DNA of 7,054 nt, taken from assembly GCA_030148625.1 (NCBI GenBank), contig JASBTC010000003.1, positions 1-7,054 of the forward strand. The letters run 5' to 3'. The stretch comes from Sphingobium sp. Its GTDB lineage: Bacteria > Pseudomonadota > Alphaproteobacteria > Sphingomonadales > Sphingomonadaceae. The position numbers and the translations under genes are program-made. The notes below the pieces were generated by a model. It was given only the letters and a program-made list of their open reading frames with translations. It did no database searches and was not told where the DNA came from. Position 1 is the first letter of the stretch; every line of letters begins with the position of its first letter. Positions 1 to 6,017 of the stretch are shown piece by piece.

Positions 1-596
1 TGGAAAAGCTCGTCGATCCCGCCGATCCGGTGGCGGCGGCTCTGCGCGGCAAGGCGACCTTCCATCTGGTGCCCAACATGAACCCCGACGGCGCCGCGCG
101 CGGCCATCTGCGCACCAAGGCGGTGGGCGTGAACCTGAACCGCGAATGGCATGATCCGACCATGGCGCGCAGTCCCGAAGTGCTGCTGGTGCGCAATGCC
201 ATGGACGAAAGCGGCGTCGCGTTCGCGATGGACGTGCATGGCGACGAGGCGATCCCGGCGGCGTTCATGGCGGGGTTCGAAGGCATTCCGTCATGGAACG
301 AACGACAGAGCGGCCTTTATGTGAAGTTCCGCGACACGCTCGCCGAACGCACGCCTGATTTCCAGACCAAGCTGGGCTATGTCGTCTCCAGACCCGGGCA
401 GGCGAATTTGTCGATGTCGACGCCGCAACTCGCCGAACGCTTCGGCGCGGTGTCGATGACGCTGGAAATGCCGTTCAAGGACAATTTCGGTGCGCCGGAT
501 CCCGTCGAAGGCTGGTCGCCCGAGCGCAGCAAGGCGCTCGGGCGGGCCTGTCTCGACAATCTCGCGGCGATGATCGACGAGATCGGTTCGGCCTAA
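1..596 (+). CDS. M14-type cytosolic carboxypeptidase, C-terminal part (5' end outside window)
   Basis: This is the last ~197 codons of a zinc metallocarboxypeptidase of family M14, in the bacterial cytosolic carboxypeptidase (CCP-like) branch. The frame is open from base 3 to the TAA at 594-596, with no stop at the left edge, so the true start lies upstream; an internal GTG at 30 is not a credible start because homology continues before it. Visible hallmarks are PNMNPDG, then GVNLNREW, whose Asn-Arg pair binds the substrate carboxylate. DVHGDE (codon 237-239) supplies the third zinc ligand His, and TLEMPFKD (codon 465-467) supplies the catalytic Glu. The first zinc motif (HxxE) and the N-terminal beta-sandwich domain must lie to the left; family members are about 375 residues. 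The family removes C-terminal residues from peptides or proteins in the cytoplasm, but the bacterial substrate is not known to me. The gene converges on the AhpD-like gene across 20 bases. Confidence 0.93.
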   Translation, partial: EKLVDPADPVAAALRGKATFHLVPNMNPDGAARGHLRTKAVGVNLNREWHDPTMARSPEVLLVRNAMDESGVAFAMDVHGDEAIPAAFMAGFEGIPSWNERQSGLYVKFRDTLAERTPDFQTKLGYVVSRPGQANLSMSTPQLAERFGAVSMTLEMPFKDNFGAPDPVEGWSPERSKALGRACLDNLAAMIDEIGSA

Positions 597-616
597 CGAG
601 TTTTCGCTCCCGGCCG

Positions 617-1066
617 TCAGCCCCTGCGCACCGGGTGAACCATGCCGAAGCCGACGCCGAAGCGGTTCCAGCCGTTGATCGCGACGATCAGCAGCGTGAG
701 ATCGACTTTCTCCTCGTCCGAGAAATGCGGTGACAGCGCTTCATAGTCGGCATCCGCGACATGATGGCCGGGCAGGGTGGTCAGTTTCTCCGCCCAGGCC
801 AGCGCGGCACGCTCGCGATCGGAATAGACCGGCGATTCACGCCATCCGTCGAGCAGGAAGATGCGCTGCGGCGTTTCACCTGCGCTCAGCATGTCGTGGC
901 TGTGCATGTCCATGCAGAAAGCGCAGCCGTTCATCTGCGACACGCGCATGCGCACGAGTTCGGCCAATGGCTTCTCGATCGTGCCTGCGACCACGGCGTT
1001 TTCGAGCGCCATCATCGCCTTGATCGCGGCGGGCTTGACCTGGGCATAGTTCAGTCTGGCTTGCAT
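617..1066 (-). CDS. AhpD-like / carboxymuconolactone decarboxylase family protein
   Basis: This 149-residue protein is a single all-helical AhpD-like (CMD) domain. It carries the alkylhydroperoxidase signature E-x11-C-x2-C-x3-H exactly: Glu36, Cys48, Cys51 and His55, within NGCAFCMDMHSHD. Such proteins are thiol peroxidase-like cytoplasmic enzymes that use a redox-active cysteine pair with a proton relay. The later stretch WRESPVYSDRERAALAWAE is typical of the small stand-alone CMD proteins, which probably detoxify peroxides, rather than of true gamma-carboxymuconolactone decarboxylases, which lack the cysteine pair. The ATG at 1064-1066 is preceded by GGAG (1074-1077 on the complement) at 7 bases, which supports this start. 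It lies 78 bases downstream of the dienelactone hydrolase gene on the same strand and may be co-transcribed, although a hairpin separates them. The physiological substrate cannot be read from the sequence. Confidence 0.93.
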   Translation of the reverse strand: MQARLNYAQVKPAAIKAMMALENAVVAGTIEKPLAELVRMRVSQMNGCAFCMDMHSHDMLSAGETPQRIFLLDGWRESPVYSDRERAALAWAEKLTTLPGHHVADADYEALSPHFSDEEKVDLTLLIVAINGWNRFGVGFGMVHPVRRG

Positions 1067-1108
1067 CGTTCGTCTCCGTTGAAAGGGTTACGCGAACAAG
1101 ACGAGACA

Positions 1109-1135
1109 GGCGCCGCCGGTGTGACATGCGGCGCC
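1109..1135. other. GC-rich hairpin between the dienelactone hydrolase and AhpD-like genes
   Basis: GGCGCCGC (1109-1116) and GCGGCGCC (1128-1135) form a perfect 8-base stem with an 11-base loop. Read on the + strand, the stem is followed after five bases by five Ts (1141-1145), resembling an intrinsic terminator, but no + strand gene runs into it because the carboxypeptidase gene ends at 596. In the leftward transcript the hairpin begins about 10 bases after the hydrolase stop codon and lacks a clear U-tract. There it may act as a partial terminator or as a 3' stabiliser separating the two genes. The function is inference; the inverted repeat is directly visible. Confidence 0.45.
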
Positions 1136-1144
1136 GGATCTTTT

Positions 1145-1867
1145 TCAGCCGAACAGCTCTTCCAGGAAATCGCGCATCGCCTTCCAGCTCCGCCGCGCGG
1201 AATCGGGCTGATAGACCACGCCGCGCTCGGGCATGTTCGCGCTTTCGTCGGTGAAGCCATGGCCCGTCCTGCCATAAGCATGGATCTGCCAGTCGGCGTC
1301 GCCGGCGGTCAGTTCGGCGGCGAGCGCCACGGTGGCTTCGGGCGGTGCGATCGGATCGTCCCAGCCATGGCAGATCAGCAGTTTCGGCCCGATCGGCGTG
1401 ACATTGGCAAAGGGCGTCGGATCGTAGACGCCGTGGAAGCTGACCACGCCGAGCAGGTCGGCGCCGCTGCGCGCCAGGTCGAGCGCGCATTTGCCGCCGA
1501 AGCAGAAACCGATCGCCGCGGTCCGCGCCGCATCGACCTCGTCCAGCGCCTTGAGTTCGGCCAGCGAGCGATGGAGCCGGTCGCGCAGCAATGCGCGGTC
1601 GGCGTTCATCGCGTCCATATATTGGGTCGGGTTGGGGGACTGGCGCGTGGTGCGTTTGCCCTGTCCATAGACATCGGCCACGAAGCCGACATAGCCCAGT
1701 GCGGCCAGCCGCTCGGCGACGAGAGTGTCCGCTTCCTTCGGTCCAAGCACATTGGGCAGCACGAGAATGCCGGGGCGGTGCGCGCTTACGGCATCGTCCC
1801 AGGCGATGACGGCCTCGAACCGGTCGCCCGGGCCATCATGGACAATCGTGCGCCGCTGGATCGCCAT
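1145..1867 (-). CDS. Dienelactone hydrolase family protein
   Basis: This 240-residue cytoplasmic alpha/beta hydrolase has the dienelactone hydrolase (carboxymethylenebutenolidase) layout. The nucleophile elbow is GFCFGG (residues 120-125), with Cys122 in place of the usual Ser. The acid is Asp171 in HGWDDPIAPPE and the base is His203 in GRTGHGFTDE; the Cys-Asp-His triad and the length of ~235-240 residues match the family. The classic enzyme opens dienelactones in chloroaromatic degradation. However, there are no ring-cleavage genes next to it, and many family members are general esterases or hydrolases, so the substrate is unknown. The ATG (1865-1867) is preceded by the purine-rich GAGGAGAAGG, a good ribosome site. 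It is divergent from gpmA. A mosaic repeat starts only 33 bases upstream, so the promoter must lie in or beyond that repeat. The AhpD-like gene follows downstream. Confidence 0.93.
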   Translation of the reverse strand: MAIQRRTIVHDGPGDRFEAVIAWDDAVSAHRPGILVLPNVLGPKEADTLVAERLAALGYVGFVADVYGQGKRTTRQSPNPTQYMDAMNADRALLRDRLHRSLAELKALDEVDAARTAAIGFCFGGKCALDLARSGADLLGVVSFHGVYDPTPFANVTPIGPKLLICHGWDDPIAPPEATVALAAELTAGDADWQIHAYGRTGHGFTDESANMPERGVVYQPDSARRSWKAMRDFLEELFG

Positions 1868-1900
1868 TTGCCTTCTCCTCGATGATGATGGGGCGGAGGC

Positions 1901-2004
1901 TAGAGCATCGTGCGGAAAAGTGGGAACCGGTTTTCCGCAACAACGATGCGATCACAAATGTCTGGAGCGGGCTGTGCGATTGGATTTCGCGCAGCCTGCT
2001 CCAG
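1901..2004. repeat. Two-palindrome intergenic mosaic repeat (RIME-like)
   Basis: Two long imperfect palindromes stand in tandem. Module 1 (1905-1949) pairs GCATCGT with ACGATGC and, inside that, GCGGAAAA (1912-1919) with TTTTCCGC (1931-1938). It has an 11-base loop and a 4-base bulge (AACA, 1939-1942). Module 2 pairs 1962-1978 with 1988-2004: 17 consecutive pairs including two G-T wobbles, around the 9-base loop ATTGGATTT. The sequence around GGGAACCGGTTTTCC recalls, from memory, a repeat dispersed in intergenic spaces of many alphaproteobacteria. Two adjacent ~40-base palindromes are the architecture described for RIME elements of rhizobia. Identification as a dispersed repeat is inference, since only one copy is in this window. 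It contains no gene and could fold in either transcript. Confidence 0.7.
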
Positions 2005-2032
2005 CCATGCCGGGCTGCAGTGCGCAACAGCG

Positions 2033-2060
2033 TTGCCTCGAGCGCGGCGATCGGTAGAAG
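2033..2060 (+). promoter_or_regulatory. Weak candidate promoter for gpmA-purEK
   Basis: TTGCCT (2033-2038) and TAGAAG (2055-2060) each match four of six bases of the sigma-70 -35 and -10 boxes, with a 16-base spacer. They lie just after the mosaic repeat. Transcription from here would leave a leader of about 26 bases, containing the AAGGAG ribosome site (2077-2082) 11 bases before the gpmA ATG. In GC-rich DNA such matches arise easily by chance, so this is only the best-placed candidate. Confidence 0.22.
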
Positions 2061-2093
2061 GCCCCGATACCGATCCAAGGAGCCCGCTCAAAA

Positions 2094-2780
2094 ATGCCCC
2101 AGCTCGTGCTTATCCGTCATGGCCAGTCCACCTGGAACCTGGAGAATCGCTTCACGGGCTGGTGGGATGTGGAGGTGACCGAGAAGGGTGCGGAGGAAGC
2201 GCGCGCCGCCGGCCGGCTGATGAAGGAGAAGGGGCTGGATTTCGACCAGTGCTTCACCTCGCTCCAGACCCGCGCGATCAAGACGCTCAACCTGGCGCTG
2301 GAGGAAATGGGGCGGCTGTGGCTGCCGGTCGAGAAGGACTGGCGCCTGAACGAGCGCCATTATGGCGGGCTGACCGGGCTCGACAAGGCGGAGACCGCGG
2401 CCAAGCATGGCGAAGATCAGGTGAAGATCTGGCGCCGCAGCTTCGACGTGCCGCCGCCGCCGATGGAAGCGGGCTCGCCCTGGGATCTCTCGGCCGACCG
2501 CCGCTATGCCGGTATCGCCGTGCCCGCGACCGAAAGCCTGAAGGACACGATCGCGCGCGTGCTGCCCTATTGGGACGCCCGCATCGCCCCCGCGCTGAAG
2601 GCGGGGCAGCGCGTGCTGATCTCCGCGCACGGCAATTCGCTGCGTGCGCTGGTCAAGCATCTCTCGGCGATTCCCGACGACGAGATCACCGGTCTGGAGA
2701 TCCCGACCGGCCAGCCGATCGTCTATGATCTCGACGGTGATCTGGTCGCGCGCGACCGCTATTATCTCTCCGAGCGCTGA
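2094..2780 (+). CDS. gpmA: 2,3-bisphosphoglycerate-dependent phosphoglycerate mutase
   Basis: The enzyme interconverts 3-phosphoglycerate and 2-phosphoglycerate in glycolysis and gluconeogenesis through a phosphohistidine, primed by 2,3-bisphosphoglycerate. This 228-residue cytoplasmic protein begins with the phosphatase-superfamily signature [10 protein letters not shown], in which His9 is the phospho-acceptor. It continues with [10 protein letters not shown] (Arg60), [10 protein letters not shown] (acid Glu87, the dPGM signature) and AHGNSLRAL (second catalytic His179). It is somewhat shorter than the ~250-residue E. coli protein, within the range of the family. The ATG at 2094 fits because the protein starts right at the first beta strand, and AAGGAG lies 11 bases upstream. 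purE starts 62 bases after its stop with no convincing terminator between, so the three genes are probably co-transcribed. Confidence 0.97.
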   Translation: MPQLVLIRHGQSTWNLENRFTGWWDVEVTEKGAEEARAAGRLMKEKGLDFDQCFTSLQTRAIKTLNLALEEMGRLWLPVEKDWRLNERHYGGLTGLDKAETAAKHGEDQVKIWRRSFDVPPPPMEAGSPWDLSADRRYAGIAVPATESLKDTIARVLPYWDARIAPALKAGQRVLISAHGNSLRALVKHLSAIPDDEITGLEIPTGQPIVYDLDGDLVARDRYYLSER

Positions 2781-2842
2781 TTGCGCACGCGGCGCAGCGC
2801 CGTTAAGGGGCTGTGCTTCGCGGGCACTGGACGGGACGGGCA

Positions 2843-3331
2843 ATGGCCGAGGCGCAGCCGATCATCGGCATCATCATGGGCAGTCGCTCCGATTGGGAGA
2901 CGATGCGTCACGCCGCCGAGACGCTGAAGGCGCTCGATGTCCCGCACGAATGCCGCGTGGTCTCAGCGCATCGCACGCCCGAACGGCTTTATGATTATGC
3001 GAAGGCGGCGGTGGACCGCGGGCTGCAGGCGATCATCGCCGGCGCTGGCGGCGCGGCGCATCTGCCGGGCATGACCGCATCGATGACGCGCGTGCCGGTG
3101 CTGGGCGTGCCCGTCGAATCCAAGGCGCTGAGCGGCATGGACAGCCTGTTGTCCATCGTCCAGATGCCGGCCGGCATTCCCGTCGGCACGCTCGCGATCG
3201 GCCGCGCCGGCGCGGTGAATGCCGCGCTGCTGGCGGCTGCAATCGTCGCCAATAACGATGTGGCACTGGCCGAACGGCTCGACGCCTGGCGCGCGAAACA
3301 GACCTCCGACGTGGATGAATCGCCCGAATGA
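2843..3331 (+). CDS. purE: 5-(carboxyamino)imidazole ribonucleotide mutase (PurE, class I)
   Basis: PurE converts N5-CAIR to CAIR, the step after PurK in purine synthesis. The 162-residue protein opens with the nucleotide-binding loop [11 protein letters not shown] (residues 11-21). It then has SAHRTPERL (catalytic His43), the glycine-rich [12 protein letters not shown] (66-77) and [20 protein letters not shown], all standard for the bacterial class I mutase (E. coli 169 residues, octamer). I place the start at the ATG at 2843, five residues before the first beta strand. An in-frame GTG at 2813 would add ten residues (LRGHWTGRA) that do not look like the family, and the AAGGGG before it is only two bases away. 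The ribosome site for the ATG is weak (GGGACGGG, 2833-2840), which suggests some dependence on translation from gpmA. The stop overlaps the purK start (ATGA). Confidence 0.97.
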   Translation: MAEAQPIIGIIMGSRSDWETMRHAAETLKALDVPHECRVVSAHRTPERLYDYAKAAVDRGLQAIIAGAGGAAHLPGMTASMTRVPVLGVPVESKALSGMDSLLSIVQMPAGIPVGTLAIGRAGAVNAALLAAAIVANNDVALAERLDAWRAKQTSDVDESPE

Positions 3332-4398
3332 ATGTGCTGAGGCCGGGGTCGACGATCGGGATCATCGGGGGCGGCCAGCTTGGCCGGATGCTGGCGGTCG
3401 CGGCGGCGCAGCTCGGTTATCGCTGCCATATCTACGCACCCGAAGCCGATTCGGTCGCGGCGGAGGTGGCGGCGCGCTTCACCTGCGCACCCTATGAGGA
3501 TCAGGCGAGCCTGGAGGCATTTGCGGCCGCGATCGATGTCGCGACCTATGAATTCGAAAATCTGCCGGTGGCCGCGCTTGCGCCGCTCGCCGCCCGGCTG
3601 CCCGTGCACCCCGGCTTCGCCAGTCTCGAAACCGCGCAGGACAGGCTGGCGGAAAAGACATTCATGCGCGATCTGGGCGTGCGCACCGCGCCGTGGCGCG
3701 CGGTCTCCGATCAGGCCTCGCTCGAAACCGCGGTGGCCGAGATCGGCATGCCCGCGATCCTGAAGACGCGCTTCTTCGGCTATGACGGCAAGGGGCAGGT
3801 CCGGCTGAAGACCGATGCCGATGTCGCGACCGCGTGGGATACGATCGGCGCAAAGCCCGCGATCCTCGAAGGGTTCGTCGATTTCGAGGCGGAATTCTCG
3901 ATCCTGATGTGCCGCGCCGCCGACGGCAGCTGCGTCTTCTGGGATGCGGCGACCAACGTCCATCGCGATGGCATTCTCGCCACCTCGACCGTGCCACCGG
4001 GCGCGCTGGTCGCGACCCAGGCGGAAGAGGCGCGGGCGATCGCGCGCAAGGCGGGCGATGCGCTCGGCCATGTCGGCGTGTTGACGCTCGAATTCTTCGC
4101 GGCATCGGATGGTCCGGTGTTCAATGAGATGGCGCCGCGCGTCCATAATAGCGGTCACTGGACGATCGAGGGTGCGCTGACCTCGCAATTCGAGAACCAT
4201 ATCCGCGCGGTCGCCGGCCTGCCGCTCGGCGACACCGGCCTTGTCGGGCGCCACGTGACGATGGAGAATCTGATCGGCGCCGATGCCGAGACCTGGCCCG
4301 AGATCTTGGCCGATCCGACCGCGCATCTGCATCTCTACGGCAAGGACGAGATCCGTGCCGGTCGCAAGATGGGCCATGTGACCCGGCTGGATCTGTAG
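3328..4398 (+). CDS. purK: 5-(carboxyamino)imidazole ribonucleotide synthase (PurK)
   Basis: PurK is the ATP-grasp enzyme that carboxylates AIR with bicarbonate and ATP to give N5-CAIR, the substrate of PurE. The 356-residue protein has an N-terminal nucleotide-fold domain with [13 protein letters not shown] (residues 10-22) and ATYEFEN (72-78). The ATP-grasp centre carries [13 protein letters not shown] (145-157), [13 protein letters not shown] (181-193) and the metal-binding stretch TLEFF plus [13 protein letters not shown] (266-277). The end, [17 protein letters not shown], is the typical PurK C-terminus, so the gene is complete. The ATG overlaps the purE TGA by four bases, indicating translational coupling and matched amounts of the two enzymes. 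It ends only 15 bases from the convergent alpha/beta hydrolase gene, with no visible terminator in the gap. Confidence 0.97.
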   Translation: MNVLRPGSTIGIIGGGQLGRMLAVAAAQLGYRCHIYAPEADSVAAEVAARFTCAPYEDQASLEAFAAAIDVATYEFENLPVAALAPLAARLPVHPGFASLETAQDRLAEKTFMRDLGVRTAPWRAVSDQASLETAVAEIGMPAILKTRFFGYDGKGQVRLKTDADVATAWDTIGAKPAILEGFVDFEAEFSILMCRAADGSCVFWDAATNVHRDGILATSTVPPGALVATQAEEARAIARKAGDALGHVGVLTLEFFAASDGPVFNEMAPRVHNSGHWTIEGALTSQFENHIRAVAGLPLGDTGLVGRHVTMENLIGADAETWPEILADPTAHLHLYGKDEIRAGRKMGHVTRLDL

Positions 4399-4413
4399 AG
4401 CAGGCCCCTGAGG

Positions 4414-5244
4414 CTATTCGCAGAGCAGGCTGCGGACCAGGGGATGATCGGCGTCGCCGAGACCGTCGACCACGTTGAAATGATGCCGGTCGGGCTCTCC
4501 GACGAATTGGATTCTCGCACCGAGCCCCGTCCAGATATTGGCGAGCAATTGGGACTGGCGCACGAATTCGGCGCGTTCGGCTCCGCCGACCCAGCATGTC
4601 ACGCGCGCATCGGCGATCGGATGCAGCAGTGCCGGGCTTTCGGTATCGGCCTCCATTTCGTCGAGCCCCAATTGGGCGTTCATCGCGGTGCGCATGATCG
4701 GACGCAGATCATGGAGGCCCGAGATCGACAGCACATGACGAATGCGTGCCCGGATCGGGTCGGGCAGCGGAGAGGTTTCGCAGATCATGCGCGTGACGAG
4801 ATGGCCGCCCGCCGAATGGCCGGTCAGGAAGATCGGCCCATCGATCTGCGCCGCGGCCTTTTCGATCGCGGCGCCGATTTCGCCGGTGATATGGGCTATC
4901 CGCCGTTCGGGGCAGAGGCTGTAGGACGGCATGGCGACGGCGAAGCCGCGATCGATCGCGCCCTGCGCGAGATGCGACCAATAGCTTTTGTCGAGCGCGA
5001 GCCAGTAACCGCCATGCACGAAGACGACGAGGCCGGCGGGTGCAGTTTCCGGCAGGAACAGGTCGAAGCGATTTCGCGGCGACTGCCCATAGGCGATGTC
5101 GAGCATCGCCCTGCCGGCACGTTCCAGCGCGTCGCGATAGTCCTGCGCCGGCTGCACCCAAGCCGCGGGCCAGCGATCGCCGTCCGCGATATGGCGGCCA
5201 TTGGCATAAGCGTCGTCCCAATCGACGATCCGGCGCGCGATCAT
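4414..5244 (-). CDS. Alpha/beta hydrolase, probable kynurenine formamidase (arylformamidase)
   Basis: This 276-residue protein looks like the alpha/beta-hydrolase type of arylformamidase (AFMID-like), which cleaves N-formylkynurenine to kynurenine and formate in tryptophan breakdown. The oxyanion-hole motif is HGGYW (77-81), characteristic of that group. The nucleophile elbow is GHSAGGH (Ser144) and the base is His255 in HHFNVVDGL, corresponding to DHFEIVENL in the animal enzyme. The segment VGGAERAEFVRQS aligns with the animal acid segment ending in PEFxRQS, with Glu223 where the animal enzyme has Asp. No signal peptide is seen. The ATG is preceded by GGAG 11 bases away (complement of 5256-5259). 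It is divergent from a MarR regulator and an aryl-CoA ligase, which supports a role in a kynurenine/anthranilate route. It could instead be a generic carboxylesterase: the family is firm, the substrate inferred. Confidence 0.9.
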   Translation of the reverse strand: MIARRIVDWDDAYANGRHIADGDRWPAAWVQPAQDYRDALERAGRAMLDIAYGQSPRNRFDLFLPETAPAGLVVFVHGGYWLALDKSYWSHLAQGAIDRGFAVAMPSYSLCPERRIAHITGEIGAAIEKAAAQIDGPIFLTGHSAGGHLVTRMICETSPLPDPIRARIRHVLSISGLHDLRPIMRTAMNAQLGLDEMEADTESPALLHPIADARVTCWVGGAERAEFVRQSQLLANIWTGLGARIQFVGEPDRHHFNVVDGLGDADHPLVRSLLCE

Positions 5245-5328
5245 GGTCGTTCACTCTCCATTATCGGCCGCCAGCGAGCGGTCCTTCCATGTCTGTCGAA
5301 GCGCACGCTATGGGCGCTCGCAAGGTAT

Positions 5329-5354
5329 TTCAAGTATAAAGCTTTAAGCTTGAA
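5329..5354. promoter_or_regulatory. Candidate MarR operator (26-base palindrome) in the divergent promoter region
   Basis: TTCAAG (5329-5334) and CTTGAA (5349-5354) flank a perfect TAAAGCTTTA core (5337-5346). The two half-sites agree at 11 of 13 positions, the mismatches being only the two-base spacers TA and AG. A further arm pair, ATTTCA (5327-5332) and TGAAAT (5359-5364), shares the A+T-rich island. On the minus strand the palindrome contains TATACT (5338-5333), a five-of-six match to a -10 box serving the hydrolase, although no good -35 box accompanies it. On the plus strand TTGAAC (5350-5355) could be a -35 box for marR, with a poor -10 (GATGCT, 5373-5378). MarR dimers bind dyads of about this size, often over the promoters of their own and the divergent gene. 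Binding itself is inference. Confidence 0.6.
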
Positions 5355-5394
5355 CTAATGAAATCGCCGTGCGATGCTTTGCCCGCAAATGATT

Positions 5395-5430
5395 CGAGGC
5401 GCGCAATCGGATGACGCTTGCCGCGCCTCG
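5395..5430 (+). other. Hairpin in the presumed marR leader
   Basis: CGAGGCGCG (5395-5403) and CGCGCCTCG (5422-5430) form a perfect 9-base stem. It is extended by CAA/TTG (5404-5406 with 5418-5420) after one bulged C, closing an 11-base loop. The structure ends 31 bases before the marR ATG and does not cover the GGGGGAG ribosome site (5449-5455). No U-tract follows, so it is not a standard terminator. It could stabilise the mRNA, modulate expression, or serve as a second binding site; which of these is unknown. Confidence 0.4.
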
Positions 5431-5461
5431 TGACGAACTGGCGGTTTCGGGGGAGTGAAAC

Positions 5462-5938
5462 ATGGTGAGCGCACCGCTTCCTTCGCCTGCGGTCGGCGAC
5501 GACGGCAAGGAACGACTGCGGCTCTGGGTCAGGCTGCTGCGCGCGTCGCGCGTGATCGAGGCCGAACTGCGCGAGCGATTGAAAACCCAGTTCAACACGA
5601 CGCTGCCGCGCTTCGACGTCATGGCCGCGCTCTTCCGCACGCCCGAGGGCATGATGATGAGCGAATTGTCGCGCTTCCTGCTCGTCTCCAACGGTAATGT
5701 GACGGGCATCGTCGATCGTCTCGTCTCGGATGGCCTGGTGACGCGCGCCAATCGCGATGGCGACCGGCGCACATCGATCGTCCGGCTGACCCCCTCGGGA
5801 GAGCAGGCCTTTCGCGAGATCGCGGCAGCGCACGAGACGTGGATCAACACATTTCTGGAGAGTGTCGGCGCGGACGAAGCGCGGCACCTCGCTTCGATGC
5901 TCACATCGTTTCACAGCAAATGGGAAGGCGAACATTGA
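5462..5938 (+). CDS. MarR-family transcriptional regulator
   Basis: This 158-residue protein has the MarR winged helix-turn-helix at about residues 47-112. The DNA-reading helix region is SNGNVTGIVDRLVSDGLV (76-93), followed by the wing with DGDRRTSIVRLTPSGE (99-114), including the conserved Asp-Arg-Arg. Helices on both sides (about 15-45 and 115-155) form the dimer interface. MarR proteins usually repress their own and neighbouring genes until a small, often aromatic, ligand binds. The position between a divergent formamidase-like gene and a downstream aryl-CoA ligase gene suggests a regulator of that catabolic locus, with an aromatic acid or its CoA thioester as effector; the ligand is inference. 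The ATG at 5462 has a strong GGGGGAG six bases upstream. The stop is 79 bases before the ligase start. Confidence 0.95.
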   Translation: MVSAPLPSPAVGDDGKERLRLWVRLLRASRVIEAELRERLKTQFNTTLPRFDVMAALFRTPEGMMMSELSRFLLVSNGNVTGIVDRLVSDGLVTRANRDGDRRTSIVRLTPSGEQAFREIAAAHETWINTFLESVGADEARHLASMLTSFHSKWEGEH

Positions 5939-6017
5939 CCAATCAGGCAGGTCTGACACCGCGGCATTTCCTGTGGCACATTGACGACGTGGCGCCGCGC
6001 CGCGCGACGGGAGCATC

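Noticed and set aside
761..1885. A 374-codon open frame on the + strand opposite the AhpD-like and dienelactone hydrolase genes.
   Set aside because: It shows no domain and mirrors the codon pattern of the two real genes; its composition is that of an antisense shadow.
2790..2802. Short hairpin (CGGC/GCCG) between gpmA and purE as a terminator.
   Set aside because: It has only four pairs plus a wobble, a five-base loop and no U-tract; too weak to split the operon.
2813..2842. An earlier in-frame GTG start for purE adding ten residues.
   Set aside because: The added residues do not resemble PurE N-termini, and the nearby AAGGGG is only two bases from the GTG.
2995..4377. A 460-codon open frame on the - strand, antisense to purE and purK.
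   Set aside because: It is rich in Arg, Gly, Asp and His with no recognisable domain and lies opposite two firmly identified genes. Long antisense frames are common in high-GC DNA.
4397..4430. Nine-base direct repeat AGAGCAGGC at the purK/hydrolase convergence.
   Set aside because: It is short, lies partly in coding sequence and has no supporting structure; expected by chance.
4444..5358. A 304-codon open frame on the + strand opposite the formamidase-like gene.
   Set aside because: It is antisense to a gene with a complete hydrolase motif set, has no motif of its own, and runs through the operator region.
5973..5990. Sigma-54-like promoter (TGGCACATTGAC) before the ligase gene.
   Set aside because: The GG is not followed by GC at the required ten-base distance, so the -12 element is missing.
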